Below, piece by piece: positions 22,504-37,500 of a DNA stretch of 64,000 bases. The notes under the pieces were generated by a model. It was given only the letters and a program-made list of their open reading frames with translations. It ran no database searches and was not told the DNA's origin. The first letter of the stretch is position 1; each line of letters starts with the position of its first letter. The position numbers and the translations under genes were made by a program. Origin of the DNA: Cyrtodaria siliqua (lineage: Eukaryota > Mollusca > Bivalvia > Adapedonta > Hiatellidae); the NCBI GenBank assembly GCA_037043455.1, contig JAWPHD010010204.1:1-64000 (forward strand), written 5' to 3'.

Positions 22504-25500
22504 GTAAGTCCTAAAAGACCTAAGTAAATGTCGACAAACGGCACATATTGTTTAAGTAGCTATCCCGCCAAACACAGCCAAACTTTACCACATATGTACA
22601 CCGTTTTAAAACCTACTGACGAGGTATATATGTATAACTTTCATATTTTACGCATATTCAATCACGGGTATTTTAAAACCCCGTGAAAACAACTATACTT
22701 CTAATCGGCACATATACATTATATGATCTGAATACCACCTGGATATAGTTTTGATAAACATTTTTGTTGTGTAATTTTTGGCGGGTTAGTTTTCTTAAGA
22801 GCTTATAACCCTAATATTTTGCAAGGTACTGCATCGCTAGTGGTTGATTAGTTTGCTACTGTGCTCGTCTCTTTGACTGAAAATGACAGAATTAGTTGGG
22901 AACTCTGTCAGTCTGTGATGACATCTACATAAATCCTGAAATGGACGGTAACGTTTGATGTCGGTCCCCTTAACAGTTGCCCTAGCTTGAGTACATATAT
23001 TGGGGTCTTTCTTGGTTTTTACTTACTTAAAGCAATTCTGCTCGGGTCGGCGTCACAGTCTCCATCGGCTTTACTTAACAGTTTACGGTACTCTCATATC
23101 ACTGAAACCGCTTGAAGGAATTCAATGAAAGTAGATATGAAAGTCGAACAGGAAATTTAGCAATCCAGGACTACAGTCAACCAAAACACGCAAATGTACA
23201 CAGGTAGCCACTGTCATAAAAGGAACTCATAATGGCAAGTGACATAACTATATTATGAATTTTAACATAATTATGCTTGTTTTTTTTTAACTTATATATA
23301 TGCACAAATATTCAGTTTCTCATCAAATCGCAGAAACCTCATGACGGAATTCAATAATTTCACGCATGTATTCGCTGTCACAAAAAAGGAGCTCCTGCGT
23401 CCCCAATTTTACCCCTCATAAGTATCATAATATTCTTATATGATTCTAATATGATAGAGCAACCATGCCTAGTATTGACACTTTTATATAGAAAACAACA
23501 CCACTAACCTTCTTTTTTAAATACAGAACAAGTTTTTACAGCAAATGTAACAATGGTCTTTAATAATTAATTGTTATGCTAGCTGTATGTAACAATATGA
23601 TTTACCGACATAGGAAACACAATTGGATGCCTATTTTCAACAGTGTCGGTCTATTATCGACACTATGAATACATTTCAAAAGAAATATCATATTTAAAAC
23701 TATGATCATGTAAACATGGTAAGTAGAAATGCAAGTTAAACTACTATTAAAATTACCGCGCAACCAATATTTATCTGAGAATAACATCAGAATGTAATTC
23801 GATCATGAAACACGACTTTTGACTTTTGGTAAACCTGGATCCTGTGTTCATGTTTTAAGTCTCGCAACAATGCCTAAAGATTCCGCTAAAGGAACAACCT
23901 CTACTAAAGGTAACAATCGCCTCTTCGGCTAAATATAGATATAAAAATCGAACATTGAAGGACGACAGTCAACCACAAACACACACAGAAACAAAGAACA
24001 AATTTAAAGATGAATAAAAGGCCAAATAAGACATCACAAACACAAAAGGGTTGACAATAGGGATACCGCCTTGGAACGGTCAGTAACAAGCTAACAAGGT
24101 TAACACTAAAGGTAACAACTTATTTCAACTTGATCATCTACAGTTTTAATGAAAACCGAGTTAACTGGTTCTTTTTAGTTACTATGCACCTTAAGCATTG
24201 AAATTGTTACTTTTAGCGGCGGTTGTTACCCCAGCGGCCTTTTTGCCACTGACCGTTCCAAGGCGGTAGCTCTATTGCCAACCCTTTTGTGTTTGTGATG
24301 TCTAATTTGACATTTTGTTCATCTTTAAAGTTGTTCTTTGTTTCTGTGTGTGTTTGTGGTTGACTGTCGTCCTTGAATGCTACTTTTCCTGTTCGATTTT
24401 TATATCCATATTTAGTGGAATTGTTACCTTTAGCGTTGTTACTCTCTACGAGGTTTCGTGAACCCCAAAATTGATTTAAACCCTCAGCGGCCCCATTTGC
24501 CAAGAAGGGCTGCATTCTGGGAATACTACACTTCCGGTCGATTATTGAATCTGCTTTTATGTACTTTCGCAACCATTTAAATGTTTATATTTATGATTAA
24601 AACTGTAGAACTTAAAGCGTAAACATAACTCTCAGTTGCTTTTCTTTACTTAACTAAATCATGAACTTTTCTCTTTTCAGGTCATTGTGTTGCTTATTCT
24701 TCTCGTTCTACGAAAACGAATAGCATTGGTAGGTGTATAAGGTGCCGATAAAAGGCTCTGGGTATTGTTTAACCACTTATAGGATATGTTGTCTGCTTTT
24801 TAATTTAGTCTTTTGGCTGTCACTTGTGATACGCAGGCTTCATAACCGCTGCTCCCAACTAAATTCCATTATGTTTATTTCGCTCTTCGGGGCATTTAAT
24901 TGTATTAGATACTGGGACCATACGCCGTACGACATGGGGAAGCCATGAACTCCATGTCCACCGCCATATGCATGCCATATTGTTATACCCATGCAATCGA
25001 AGTTTGAGGGGGTATATAGGAGTCACTGTGTTGGTTGGTAGGTCGGTCAAAATCGTGTTCGTGCTATTTCTCAATAACACATTGACGGACGAAGTTATGG
25101 CAATTGAATATTTTCACACAAAATGTCTGCGCTATATCTCCATAAACCTTTGATGCGTTTTCACGAAACTTAATGAGCAGCATCAGTATGAATCGGAAAT
25201 GCACATTTAATCGTCTCGTTCCGATTTGATGTTTTTTTTACATAGTTATGACCCTTTGACTACTTTCACACAAAAAATGTGTCCACACTATGATGTTAAT
25301 ATCGTTGTGGGGTTCCAGTTGGGTGATTTTAATGGAGTTACGGCCCTTGAATATTTTCTCAGAAACATCTTGTCTGCCCTATTTCTCCATAACCCCTTGT
25401 TGGATTTTCACCAAACTGTGTGAGGAGCATCAGTATGAAGGGAAGATGTGCATATTGTCGTGGGATATTCCTTTGCAGGAGTATTAAATACCTTCAGCGA

Positions 25501-28500
25501 TCGTCGTTGTGTTGTTTTAAAATTATATGCTCATTGTTTTTATCAGATAGCTTGCGTGAATTGGGATTTTTTAAATGTAAAAGATAGTACATCAGGATTT
25601 GTGTGGGGTCTAGGGGTCGTACACAGAAATGACAAATAATGATATTTTCTATTCTTTGAGGCCTGAACATAAATAATGAGCCTTAAAAAGTGAACCCTTT
25701 AGACAAGGAAATTCATTCATGTGCTATCTTAGGTTTACTAAAGTAAGTAAATTCAAATTTTGGGACTGAAAAACACAGTACTAATACCATATGTTTAATG
25801 GCACGGCACTGTTATCATAAAATGCAACATTTCTGGAATGTAAAATTCTTCTAGAAAATCTGATTAAGTCCCATTTTACTGTTGCTTTTGTCTTGTTGTT
25901 TATACTGATCTTGATAGAAGAAAATGTTCAAGGGGTATACACTATTTGTTCAAATACATTTAAACTAATATTCACCTTATTTTGAAACAGATATATTTTG
26001 GAGATTTAAAAACTTCTTTTTTTTTAAAATTAGCATTTGTATAATTGTACTATTTTATGCCATCCATAAATGTAATCAAGTAATATATCAGAACCAATTT
26101 TTGTTTTAATAAGGTTGTACAGTTGTATGTGGAAGCTGGTCGTGCTATAGGAAGTATACCATTTCTCTTGGTACAGCCAATCTGGGTAAGTTTTCTTTGT
26201 GTTATGTTGTTTTGTCCAAAAGTGCCCCATCTCGAGGATTGAATGATTCCATATAGAGATAATATGGAACACTTAAACTATCTGATTCTCAGAAAAAATG
26301 CTGGCCAATGGCTTTCATATTTTACATTTAGCAGTCCGTGCAATTTTTGTTTGTTTCGATGCGTGTTTTTTATTGAAGTTGGTCTGAATGTTACATTTCC
26401 TGTTCTAATTGTATATCTACTTTTACATCGGAAAAGCCTTATAGTATCGAAAAGGTTTTTGGCTGTAAAATATTTACACTCATAAAGTTACGCTTTGTTT
26501 GATGTGTGAAATCATAAATAATTGTATGGAAGTACAAACGAACACCAGTAAAAATATTGAAATTGTCATTTATTTAAGAAATGACGAATTATTTCTAGGT
26601 CGATTTTAAAAAATAAGGTATTTTTATATTTAGTTTTCAAAGTTTCAGTGGTCATCAATAACTTCCTGTTATTCTAAGAGGAACTATTTTGGCAATAGCA
26701 ACAATAATTTGCTTGCTTGTAGCAATCTTATAAGTGGCAAAAAGAAGACCATTGTTCTACAAATGTTTCTCTTTGAATAATGATACGGATAATTACGAAT
26801 AGTAAAATGGAAATTCTCATATAATTTAAAGCTGTTAGCATTAATTAGCATGTGTTAAAGACAGATTGTGTTTAAGCCAGTAGTTGCTTTTTTAAATTGA
26901 ATCAACGAATTATTCGGAAGTCACACAATCCAATCAAAGAATAAAATCAAACTTTGCGACATGTGCCAAATAAATAGTTTCAATGTACTGCTACGTTGTA
27001 TTTTAACACTGCCTTGTTATCAGATGAGCGCTTCAGCGCATTAAATTCTCTTTTAGCCCGACCTGTCGTCGGCGTTGCTTAACCTTTTTCGGCAAGCTCA
27101 TTTCGCTGAAACTGCTTCACACAGTTTAATGAAAATTCATACATGTATTAGGTATAAATAGTTAAAATGACAAGAACAAGTTACATAACTTTGCAACATA
27201 TTTTGACCAAGTTGTACCCTTTTTTTATACTTAGTCAAATTGTGTTAAATATGAGTATGTCAACTAATAATCTGTTTAACCATTGGAAATATTGGAATGA
27301 AATTACACACGTGTATTCAGCATCAATAAATAGCATGCCACGAGCAAGTCACATAACTCTGCATAATATGTTGGCACAGCTATGCTCCTTATATCTACTT
27401 AGGCAAAATGTTTAGATAACCTTATATCTGTTTAACCACTGCACAGATTGGAATGAAACTTCAGACATGTATCCATAAATAACATGCCTCACATAAGTCA
27501 TATACATATGAAACCTGTTTTTACACAGTTATACCGTTTTTTAACTTGAGTTTTACCCCTTTTTTAATTTGGGATTTTTTCCCTCCATAAATCTGTAGAT
27601 AAGCTGATATCTGTTACCACTGGACAGATTGGAATGAAACATCATACATTAGTCGAATAAACCTAGTTAGAGCTTTCTATTGAACACATATGTACCTGAT
27701 ACTTTAACAGAACAGTGCTCTTTTTTCAACGGCTCTATAAAAAGACAATGTCTCGAAATTTGAGCGCGTCATAATTACAACAGCTCTTGTTTAATGGACA
27801 TGGTTATTTAATTAAAGACATGAACGTTACACATTCCAATATATCATTTAATTGCTTGTAGTCTTTTTATATTTTAGACCCTGATTTTCCTGGTCATCAG
27901 TGTTGCTTGTCTGTGTTTTGTGGAAACATTCATAGAGACATCAGGTGAGCCTGTGAAATCAGTTTAATTAAATGATCTATTTTGCCTGTATTTAATTAGC
28001 AACTCTTTTTATTCATTTATCATCACTGCTAACATAACAAAGAAAGAACTGTGCATATCGGAAAGGTTGTCTTCTATTATGAAATGTGTCTATAGGTAGA
28101 AAATATCTTTAAAAGAGAGAGACAGATAGACAGACAGAGAGAGAGAGAGAGAGGTGTTATGTCATATATATATATATCAGATTATTTTGCTTTCTATTTT
28201 CAGGTATTACTAAAGATTTCTGCCTACAAAATTCCAAACCATATATAATACAAAACAATTTGCTTTGTATGTTCATGTATTTCTGAAGTGTAACACTTAC
28301 ACAATACCTTACCCCCATACAAATGCAAACTAATTTGCTTTGTAATTTCAGATCTTCCTGAGATTATCCCTATAATTAACAACATATCAACCAATATATA
28401 GCACAATATAATCTGCTTTGTATTTTAGGGCTTCCAAAAATTAACCCTACAAGTGGTCATGTCAAATATGTCATGGAGGACTTTTGGACGGTAGGACTGT

Positions 28501-31500
28501 TTTATGATGTTGTTGTTTAAATTCAAATGATCATACCAGAATATAAACACAAACTATAAATCATAATTTAGTATAAATAAACAAATGATTAGCCATTTTC
28601 ATATATAAATTAATTGAAACAGATGTAACGTATACGGTAACTGCCTGGTATTTTCAACACTTTTGTCATTTCTTCGGAAGAAAACGTGCTATAGTCACTT
28701 TTTTAGACACAAATATAAGGAAAGTTAAAACATCCATGCTATCAGCACTATAAGTACAAAGAGCTGTAAGTTCTTGCACCACTACAAATATCTCCAAACG
28801 TCTTACTGCCGTCAAAGATCACGTTAAACAGTATTGTGCTAAAGCTTATGAAAACTCTGGGATTAATTTATTTTGGTCCATTAAAAATTCAGGCGACGTT
28901 CTTGAAAAATTTGCAATAAACGTCAAGCTTTATCTATAAGTACTTATACTTTTTCTACATTATATACTACTTTACCACACAACCATATCAAAGAGAAGCT
29001 TATTGCTCTCATTCAAAAACTTTAGCTAATGAAAATACTACATTTTTGGCCGGTAACAATATTAAAGCGTTTTTTACTAACGGCAGTTTGGACAATTACA
29101 CTATGTCATTGTGGACTTGCCATGAAGTTTATGAATAATTTGTTTTTCTATTAGATAATATTTTCGTCAGGTATGGAACTACCGTTTATAGACACATTGT
29201 TGGTATCCCTATGTGTACGAACTGTGCACCCCTTGTCGCAGATTTGTTTTTATATTGCTATGAAAGAGATTTCATGTTGACTCTTTCACCAGACACCCAA
29301 ACAGATGTTATTGAAGCCTTTGGTTTAAACAGTATTTATTCAAGAAATGTAATGAACAATGTTTCAATGGTACATGAACAGGATTTGAAAACAAGCTTTC
29401 GATGAAAACTTATGTAAATTCATCTCCTTGATTGAAGCCTTTAATGACACCTCTCGATATCTGGATGACATATTGAACATTGACAACCCTTTCTTTTCTA
29501 CTATGGTTAATAATATATACCCTAAAGAACTTCTACTTAACAAAGCTAATATTTCTGATATTAACGCTTACATCTCTCTGTTGAAAATGGTGAAATAATT
29601 AGCAAAATCTATGGCAAGAGAGATGATTTTAATTTTGATATTGTTAATTATCCCCATTTAGATGAGGATGTTCCCCCAGCAACTTCTTGTGGGTCTATGT
29701 GTCTCAACTGATTCGTTTTTCTAGAGCTTGTACTCGAGTTGAGGACTTTAATATTCGTAATCTTTATATAACTAAAACGCTACTCCATCAGGGCTACCGT
29801 TACCATAAACTTCGTAAAACCTTTGCAAAATGTTATTATCGTAACCCTGATCTTCTTTCCGAATATAAAAGTAATTTAAGAACTCTTCTGCGACAAGGAC
29901 TATCACAAACTGACTTCTATGGTGATGTGATTTACAAACTTCGTAAGATCCTTAGTCATGATCACTTTCATACTATCTTTGTTAAACTTGTTAGAAGGTT
30001 TATCAAAAGAGGTTATGATCCTATCATTTTGCATTGCACTGCATGCATGGCGGTGGACCCATTTATAGTTCGCCACTATGCATTTCTCTTTAATTGTGCG
30101 ATGACCTGACAGGTTGTGATGACGTCTACCTAAAGCCCAAAAGGACGGTGACGTTTGATGTTTTGTCTGCAATCTTGTCTTGTCGTGCCCTCAATGATTT
30201 ATTCTCTTCTTGCTCTGGCTTCTGCCAAGTCATTGAATACCTTCTTTGTGGCTTTCTAGGCTATTGTTTTTTTTGTATTTATATATACACGAGCATCTTT
30301 GTGTTTTACTTATATTGCCTATTAATGCTGCCTTGTTGGTTAGGGAATAGTTCGTGGCGGGGATTTCTTTATTTACACTATCCCGTTTTAATGGGATGAC
30401 AGTAGGGTAAGTGTGAGGTTTGGTGCACCCTTGAACCGGGTTTAAACACCCAGAGACTTTTTTTGCCACTGACCGTTCCAAGGCGGTAGCCCTATTGTCA
30501 ACACTTTTGTGTTTGTGGCGTCATATGTCTTTGTTCTTGGTTGACATTGCCATTCATGTTTGTCCTTTTGCGTGTTTTTGGGTTAATTGTGTTCTGTGAA
30601 AGCTGCATTTCCTGTTCGACCTTTATACTTGTTTCATATAAACTAGAACTAAGTAGTAATAACTGCGTTGCCGCATAGACCCCTTGGAGCAGTCCTGGTT
30701 AAAACACGTCACTAAGAAGTTTATTTGTAACCGTTTCAAATCAAAGTGTCGCACGTTTGTTACAAATATATATTTTATTATTCTCCGTGTTTGTATGTCA
30801 GTATTTACGATGGTACAACCTGTTTGCCATACTATGGATATCAGCCTTCATCACTGCCTGTCAGGACATGGTCGTCGCTGGAGCCGTTGCCACCTGGTAC
30901 TTCAAACGGTGGGTAATATTTACTTAAATGACAGATATTGTTGAGCTTCTTAAGTTGCAAAAACTGAAGTGATGTCAATTTTGTGTGTTTTAACAAGGAT
31001 AAGCCATGTTGCACACTAAGTTTCTTTGATCGATCCCGTACAAATTTTGCAAATACTGGTATTCTACATTATTTGTGAATTCATACTCCCAAAGTATTTT
31101 CCGAAGGCGGAGGGATATTAATTTGGCGTTGTCTGTCCGTCCGTCCGTCCGTCCGTCCGGAGCCATATCTTTATAACTACAAGTTGGATTTTCATTACAC
31201 TTAGTTATAATGTTTATCCTGATAGTGGGATGTCACACGGCTATTTTTTCCGGAATCGCCCCAGTAACGCCGGAGTTATTGTCCTTTAATTGCTAAAAAA
31301 TGCTTAATTCTGTCCGTCCACAGTCATATCTTGATAACCGCTTGTTTGATTTTCATTAAACTTCATTATAATGTTTATCCCAATAGTGGGATGTGACGCG
31401 GCAAATTTATTTCGGAACCGTCCTAGTAACGCCGGAGTTATTGCCCTTTAATTGATAAAAACTGCTTAATTCTGTCCGCCCACAGCCATATATTGATAAC

Positions 31501-34500
31501 CGCTTGTTTGATTTTCATTAAACTTGATTATAATGTTTATCCCAATAGTGGGATGTGATGCGGCAAATTTATTTCTTAATCGTCCTAGTAACGCCGGAGT
31601 TATTGCCCTTAACTTGATAAATGTCCCTTTGAATTATACAGATCGTAGGTTCAAATCTCACAGGAGGCATATTTTTCTTCTTCTTCTTTTTTTTTAATTA
31701 TTTCCTTTTTTTTCATGATAAACCGTTCATGGGTTCAATTTTTCTGAAAAAAAGAGAGGAAAGATTGAAATTTTTTTAAAAAAAGAAAATATTATTTTCT
31801 TTAGTTTTTGATTTTTTTTTCTCATAAAAAACCTTGGTTCGTGGGTTCAGAGCTTAGGGGCCCTTGTTGGATCAATTTTTACATAGAGTTATTTTTAATT
31901 TTTATTATTTTTTATATTTTTTTATTATTATTATTAATTTTTTATTTTTTTCTCACAAGAAGCCTGGGTTCATTTTTTCTTTAATGGGGAGCTTAGTGGC
32001 CCCTGTTGGATCAGTTTTACATAGAGTTATAGGGAAGAACTTCAAAAATCTTCTCTGAAACTACAAGAGATAAAGGTTTAATCTTTTTTATTGATTATCA
32101 GCTTAAGGATCCTCTACCAGTTTTGTTCAAATGGTGACCCTGGGGTTAAATTGGGCCCCGCCCCAGGGCTCGCAGTTTTACATAGACTTATATATAGGGA
32201 TAAACTTTAAAAATCTTCTTCTCTGAAACTACAATAGTCAAAGGTTTAATATTTTGTCCTTACACTCAGCTTATTGTCCTCTAACAAGTTTGTTTGAATG
32301 GTTACCCTGGGGTCAAATTTGGCCCCACCCCAGGGGTCACATGTTTTACATAGACTTATATAGGGAAAACTTAAAAAATATTATTCTCTGAAACTACAAG
32401 AGCCAACAGTTTAATATTTTGTATTTTACACTCAGCTTATGGTCCTCTACCAAGTTTGTTCAAATGGTGACACTGGCGTCAAATTTGGCTCTGCCCCTGG
32501 GTCAGATGTCAAACTTTGATTTATTTTAAAGCTAGCCAAACTTGAGCCAAATACATCCCTCCCCCTGAAATAACAAGATCATCTGATAGTAGCCGTAGTA
32601 ATGATATGAAGTAATCAGATTGATAAATACCACATGGCCAGGTAATTAAAAAGTAATCATTGATATACAATTCTATATTTCTTGTATAATTCATTAATTT
32701 TATTACTATATTATACACACATGCTAATATTACACCCAGTCCAGCACTTTATTCCCACTTTAAAAGTCAATGCCTTAAAATGGTACATATTTTTTTCAAA
32801 TCTACTATGGTGATGAATTTCAAAAATACTATCTAGTAGATATTCGAATTTATGAAGGCTCAAGGTCATGATTTATACTAATTAAAACAAATCTGTACAC
32901 ACTTCTTCCACACGAGGATAATACATCATTCGGCGGGGGATATCAATTCATCGAATTTGCTCGTTGTATTATATACTTAACGCCATTAAAAACGCAAGTT
33001 TGGTAGGAAGCATGGATTTCGCATAATTCCGATTTTACTTCTTTCCATATATGATTTGATCAGCCACTAGATTTATATGGAATGTGGATAATTTCTAACA
33101 TGTACATAACACTACAATCGATCTTGGTGACGTTTTAATTATAAATAGACACAAAATAAAATAAACACAAAATAAGAAAGCTTGCACTTTTAGTGGCGTT
33201 TTAAGTATATTTGATAGCATGTATACATTTTTAAAACTTTAGTATAGAACATTGATATTTTTTATTTCGTATCAGTTATATTCCTTAATTTACTTCAACT
33301 TCAGTGACAAGAAGAAAATTGGTTGGCCGATTTTGACATCCCTCAAACGCCTTATAAGGTAATGCTTTAATAAATAATTTACTACTTTTCTAAGCTATGT
33401 TTGAAAAAGACCAAACACAAGAACATCTCACAGTAGGATTAGTTTGTATGGTGTTTTACGTCATTTTCAACACATGTAAGGTTATATATGACGGTCGATT
33501 TTGTGTGGTGGAGGCAGACCACCCAATTTTCCTGGGTAGAACCAGTACTGTACACCTCCCGCCATCCGTAAGAATCTACACTACCTCAAAAGTCGAGCTC
33601 CCAGTGGGATTCGAACCCTCCGCGGTGAGAGGCGAATGTTTACAACGCAACGTCGTTTACCACTCGATCACGGAGACGCTCCCTCACAGTAAGAAGAGAA
33701 TATGGTTGTGTGTGTCTAATTACTTATATATACGGACAATATGACGCAAATGCATGCTGTCTACTTATAAACATGTACGGGGTTCCCAGGTGGAAAATTC
33801 CTAGAATGTTGTAAGATGACCTCATTTGGACCAAGTCTAGAGAGAGAAAAACACACACGCACAAATTAAGCATTTGACATTTACTTTATGATACTAAAGA
33901 TTTATACTGTTGTCGATTCTTACGGATGAGGTATACAACATTGGTTCTATTCAGGAAAAAGTCAGTGGTCTGCCTCCAAAACTAAAATAGAAATCGACCG
34001 TCATATATAGCATACATTGTGCTGATTATTACGTAAAACAACATTCACCGAACTGTTAATTTAACATTTCTGTAATCAATGATAACTTTCCTGTTTTAAG
34101 CGTCTATAAAGATTGTGTAAAATAAGTTGTTCAGTAGTTTATGAGTTGTTTTGTTATAATTGAAACATACTTTTGTTATCTATAAGTTAACGGTTCGGGA
34201 ATTTGAAATTCCTGGAGAAGTCCTTGAATTTACCATAGAAAAAGTATGGAAAGAGAATATTTTATTAAATGTAATACATAAGACATATGGGTCGCTTTGT
34301 TTGTCATGTTGCATTGTCGTCCGTCCGTCATCCAATAAAAATAATGTGCAACTTTCAGTTATTTACATTAATTCATCACACTTTTATTAAATGCATATCA
34401 TGACAATAGTGACCACGCCAGTAAATCAATGTCACAGTCACGGTCATACTTTCAGTTCAAAATTATTTTTCATTTCTTTATATTTCTTTATCAAACAGCT

Positions 34501-37500
34501 TGACAATAGACACATGACAACACCTATATATAAAGATGAGGATCAAGGACACGGTCATAGTCTGGGTTATTGTCATACAGTCTGGGAATAGGCATCGGCA
34601 GGTGACTGTGATCCACAGATCTCCCATCTAGTTTTATTTATTCGTTTTATTCTATTTTTCAGGTATCACTTGGGATCGGTGGCGTTTGGATCTTTTATTA
34701 TCGCCTTGGTCAGGCTCGCTCGTCTCTTGCTGGGATATGTACAGAAAAAGTAAATGTCACCATCGTTTAACCTAGCATTACTTAGTTAGATGATGGTTAT
34801 TGTTCTCAAATCAATTGTTAAAAACAATAAATATAAAGTGTACATCTTTTATTTTAATAGTTAAAAATAATGTTAATACTTTATATATTACTATAGCCGT
34901 TATCGAGAGAGTGAAAACACTGGGTTGAACGCTTCTCGCCTCTCACCAGCAACGGGTTCGAATCCCACTGGGAGCTAGACTTGTAAGTGTCGATTCTTAC
35001 GGATGGCGGGGGGTTGGGGTTTGTGGGGTGGGTATACAGCATGAATAAGGGTGGGGGTATACAGCATGAATAAGTGGATGGTCTGCCCTCACCACAAAAA
35101 TATCGACCGTCATATTCTCTAAATATATGACTGCACTTGTTTACACTTTTTTCATCCACAGGTTAAAGGGGAAAGCAGGCAAAGTCACAGATTTCATTTT
35201 GAAATGTCTACAGTGCTGTTTTTATCTTTTCGAGAAATTCCTCCAGTATCTTAACAGAAATGCCTACATCGAGATAGGTAGGAGTTAAACATGCCATTTA
35301 TTATTAATATAGATTTACTTACACATAAACTGAATAATTGCTTGCACTTTGTTAAAGTTTCTCAGTTGAAAACATTAATATGCTATATTTTCTTCTTTCG
35401 TTATTTGAGTTTCTGTTGTAAGAAAACCGGTATATGAGGGCTGGGGAGCCATCGTATCACACCGTACAATAAACAATGAAACAACATCATAGTACCAAGC
35501 AGTGGCGTTGCTTGTGCAGTGTGGCGGCAGTAAAACGTCTCCCCGCGCTTGCAATCAGTACTGTTATTCATTCGATCTTTGGAGATCGCTGAGCTCGATA
35601 CTTATATTTAGTGATCGGTGGTACATTTTCAATTTCTTTTGTTTTCCTAATTTTCGATTCGGTGGTTCCACTACTCCGGCCGATATAAGGCTCTGGGTAT
35701 TGTTTAACCACTCATAGGATATGTTGTCTGCTTTTTAATTTAGTATTTTGGCTGTTACTTGTGATACGCAGGCTTCATAACCGCTGCTGCCAACTGAATA
35801 CCTTTTTGTGTATTTCGCTCTTCGGGGCATACAATTTTATTAGATCCTGGGACCATACGCCGCTGGATATAGGGGATGAAATAAAGATACAAATATTGCT
35901 ATATCCACCGTCATATGCTTGCCATCTTCGGGATGGTTAAAATTCTGTACTGTTGACTTTTTTTATGAATATTGAGTTCTGCTCCGGGGCTAGAGGGCGT
36001 GAGCGGTAACTAGCATATTTCACTACCGCTCATGAACAGTCTCAATCATACCGAGACTGCAATATTTCGTATGTGTAGTGCTAGGCCGTTTCCAAAGGTA
36101 CATTATCATGCTCTTTTTTATGTTATATAATGATCGTGTTCTTTGATTTGTACATTCAAATTAGTAATAATAATACTTATTTCCTCCAGCTTGTAGATGT
36201 TAATTTAAACACATTTATTGATATTAAATATTATCTTTGCTCTCCAGGTAAGGGTATACATTATGTATTTGTCTGAGGGAAGAAATTTCACAATAATGCG
36301 AGTCATTTCACAGTTGCTGCATTTAATACCACATCACACACACATTTACAACATCTCGGTTATAATCTCATTTACCATTTGATGTTCATTGTTTAATATA
36401 GATCTGAAATTAGATAAAACTTAAATTGTAATTGTTATTTGTGTTAATGTGTATTTTTGATTGACTGTGTTCTGTGAAATTTGTGAAATTTACATTTCCT
36501 CTATGACTTTTATACCTTCTATTAAATATAATGTAAACACAACAGTCTAGTACTTACATACAGTAATTGTATCATTTTTTTGTAAACAGCTGTAAGCGTC
36601 CTGGACTGTCCTTATCTAAAAATAGTTGATACATGCAGACATAATAGATTCCAAAAAAAAAAGCAATTATAGTACATATACAACGGGCACCTCACTTATG
36701 GGATTATGGCATGCCCCAATAATTATTAGGACATGTCGTTCCATGTCAATTTTAATTGACATGCATGCCTTTCCTAATCTGTCTTTTTCGTAATGCGCAA
36801 ATTTTAAATTAAAAGCAGAAAGGAATAACTCAGAAAAATGTACAGATTTATAATAGTGCATTTAATTAATTAACTAACCACCATTTCAGCAATATACGGC
36901 TACAGTTTCTGCGAGTCTGCCAAGAAAGCATTTCTTCTGATTGTCGCTAACTGTCTCCGAGTGGCGGCAATCAACTCCATCGGGGATTTTGTCCTCTTTC
37001 TTGGCAAGATCTGCACAGTGGCAGTCATCATGGTCATCGGCAACGAATTCTTCAAGGTGAGTAATCGTACAATAACAGTTTAATTTCAATCTACTAGTAT
37101 TATAACTGTAAGTCTTCTACAGATGAGTGCATTGGTAGCAGCACGTCGAAACAGTGTTCGTATACAGTAGAAATAATCACTACTACGCACTGAATTTGAT
37201 ATTGACGAAGAAACATTTGAATAACATGGGTGATTTTCTCTTCTTTTTAAAAAATTATTTTGTCATTATACCTATATTTAAACTATCTCTGCATATTTAC
37301 CAGCGATAAAAGTAATATGTGTTTGACTAGCAGTCATTTGACACAAGTTCTTCTGTTTCAGGACCGTGATGACATTAACTTCATCTGGGTACCCATAACT
37401 GTGGCTTGTGCATTCGCTTTCGCCATCGCTCACTGCTTTCTCTTGGTGTATGAGGTATAGTTAATTATACCCATCCATAACAAGCTCTAATGATTAATTT

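Noticed and set aside
22178..22507. 109-residue open frame across the satellite end
   Set aside because: The transporter exon at 22,383-22,503 uses a different frame, and the open frame crosses the splice acceptor and satellite.
33600..33677. tRNA gene on the minus strand
   Set aside because: A and B boxes are present but the cloverleaf is not credible and the sequence continues as a repeated SINE body.
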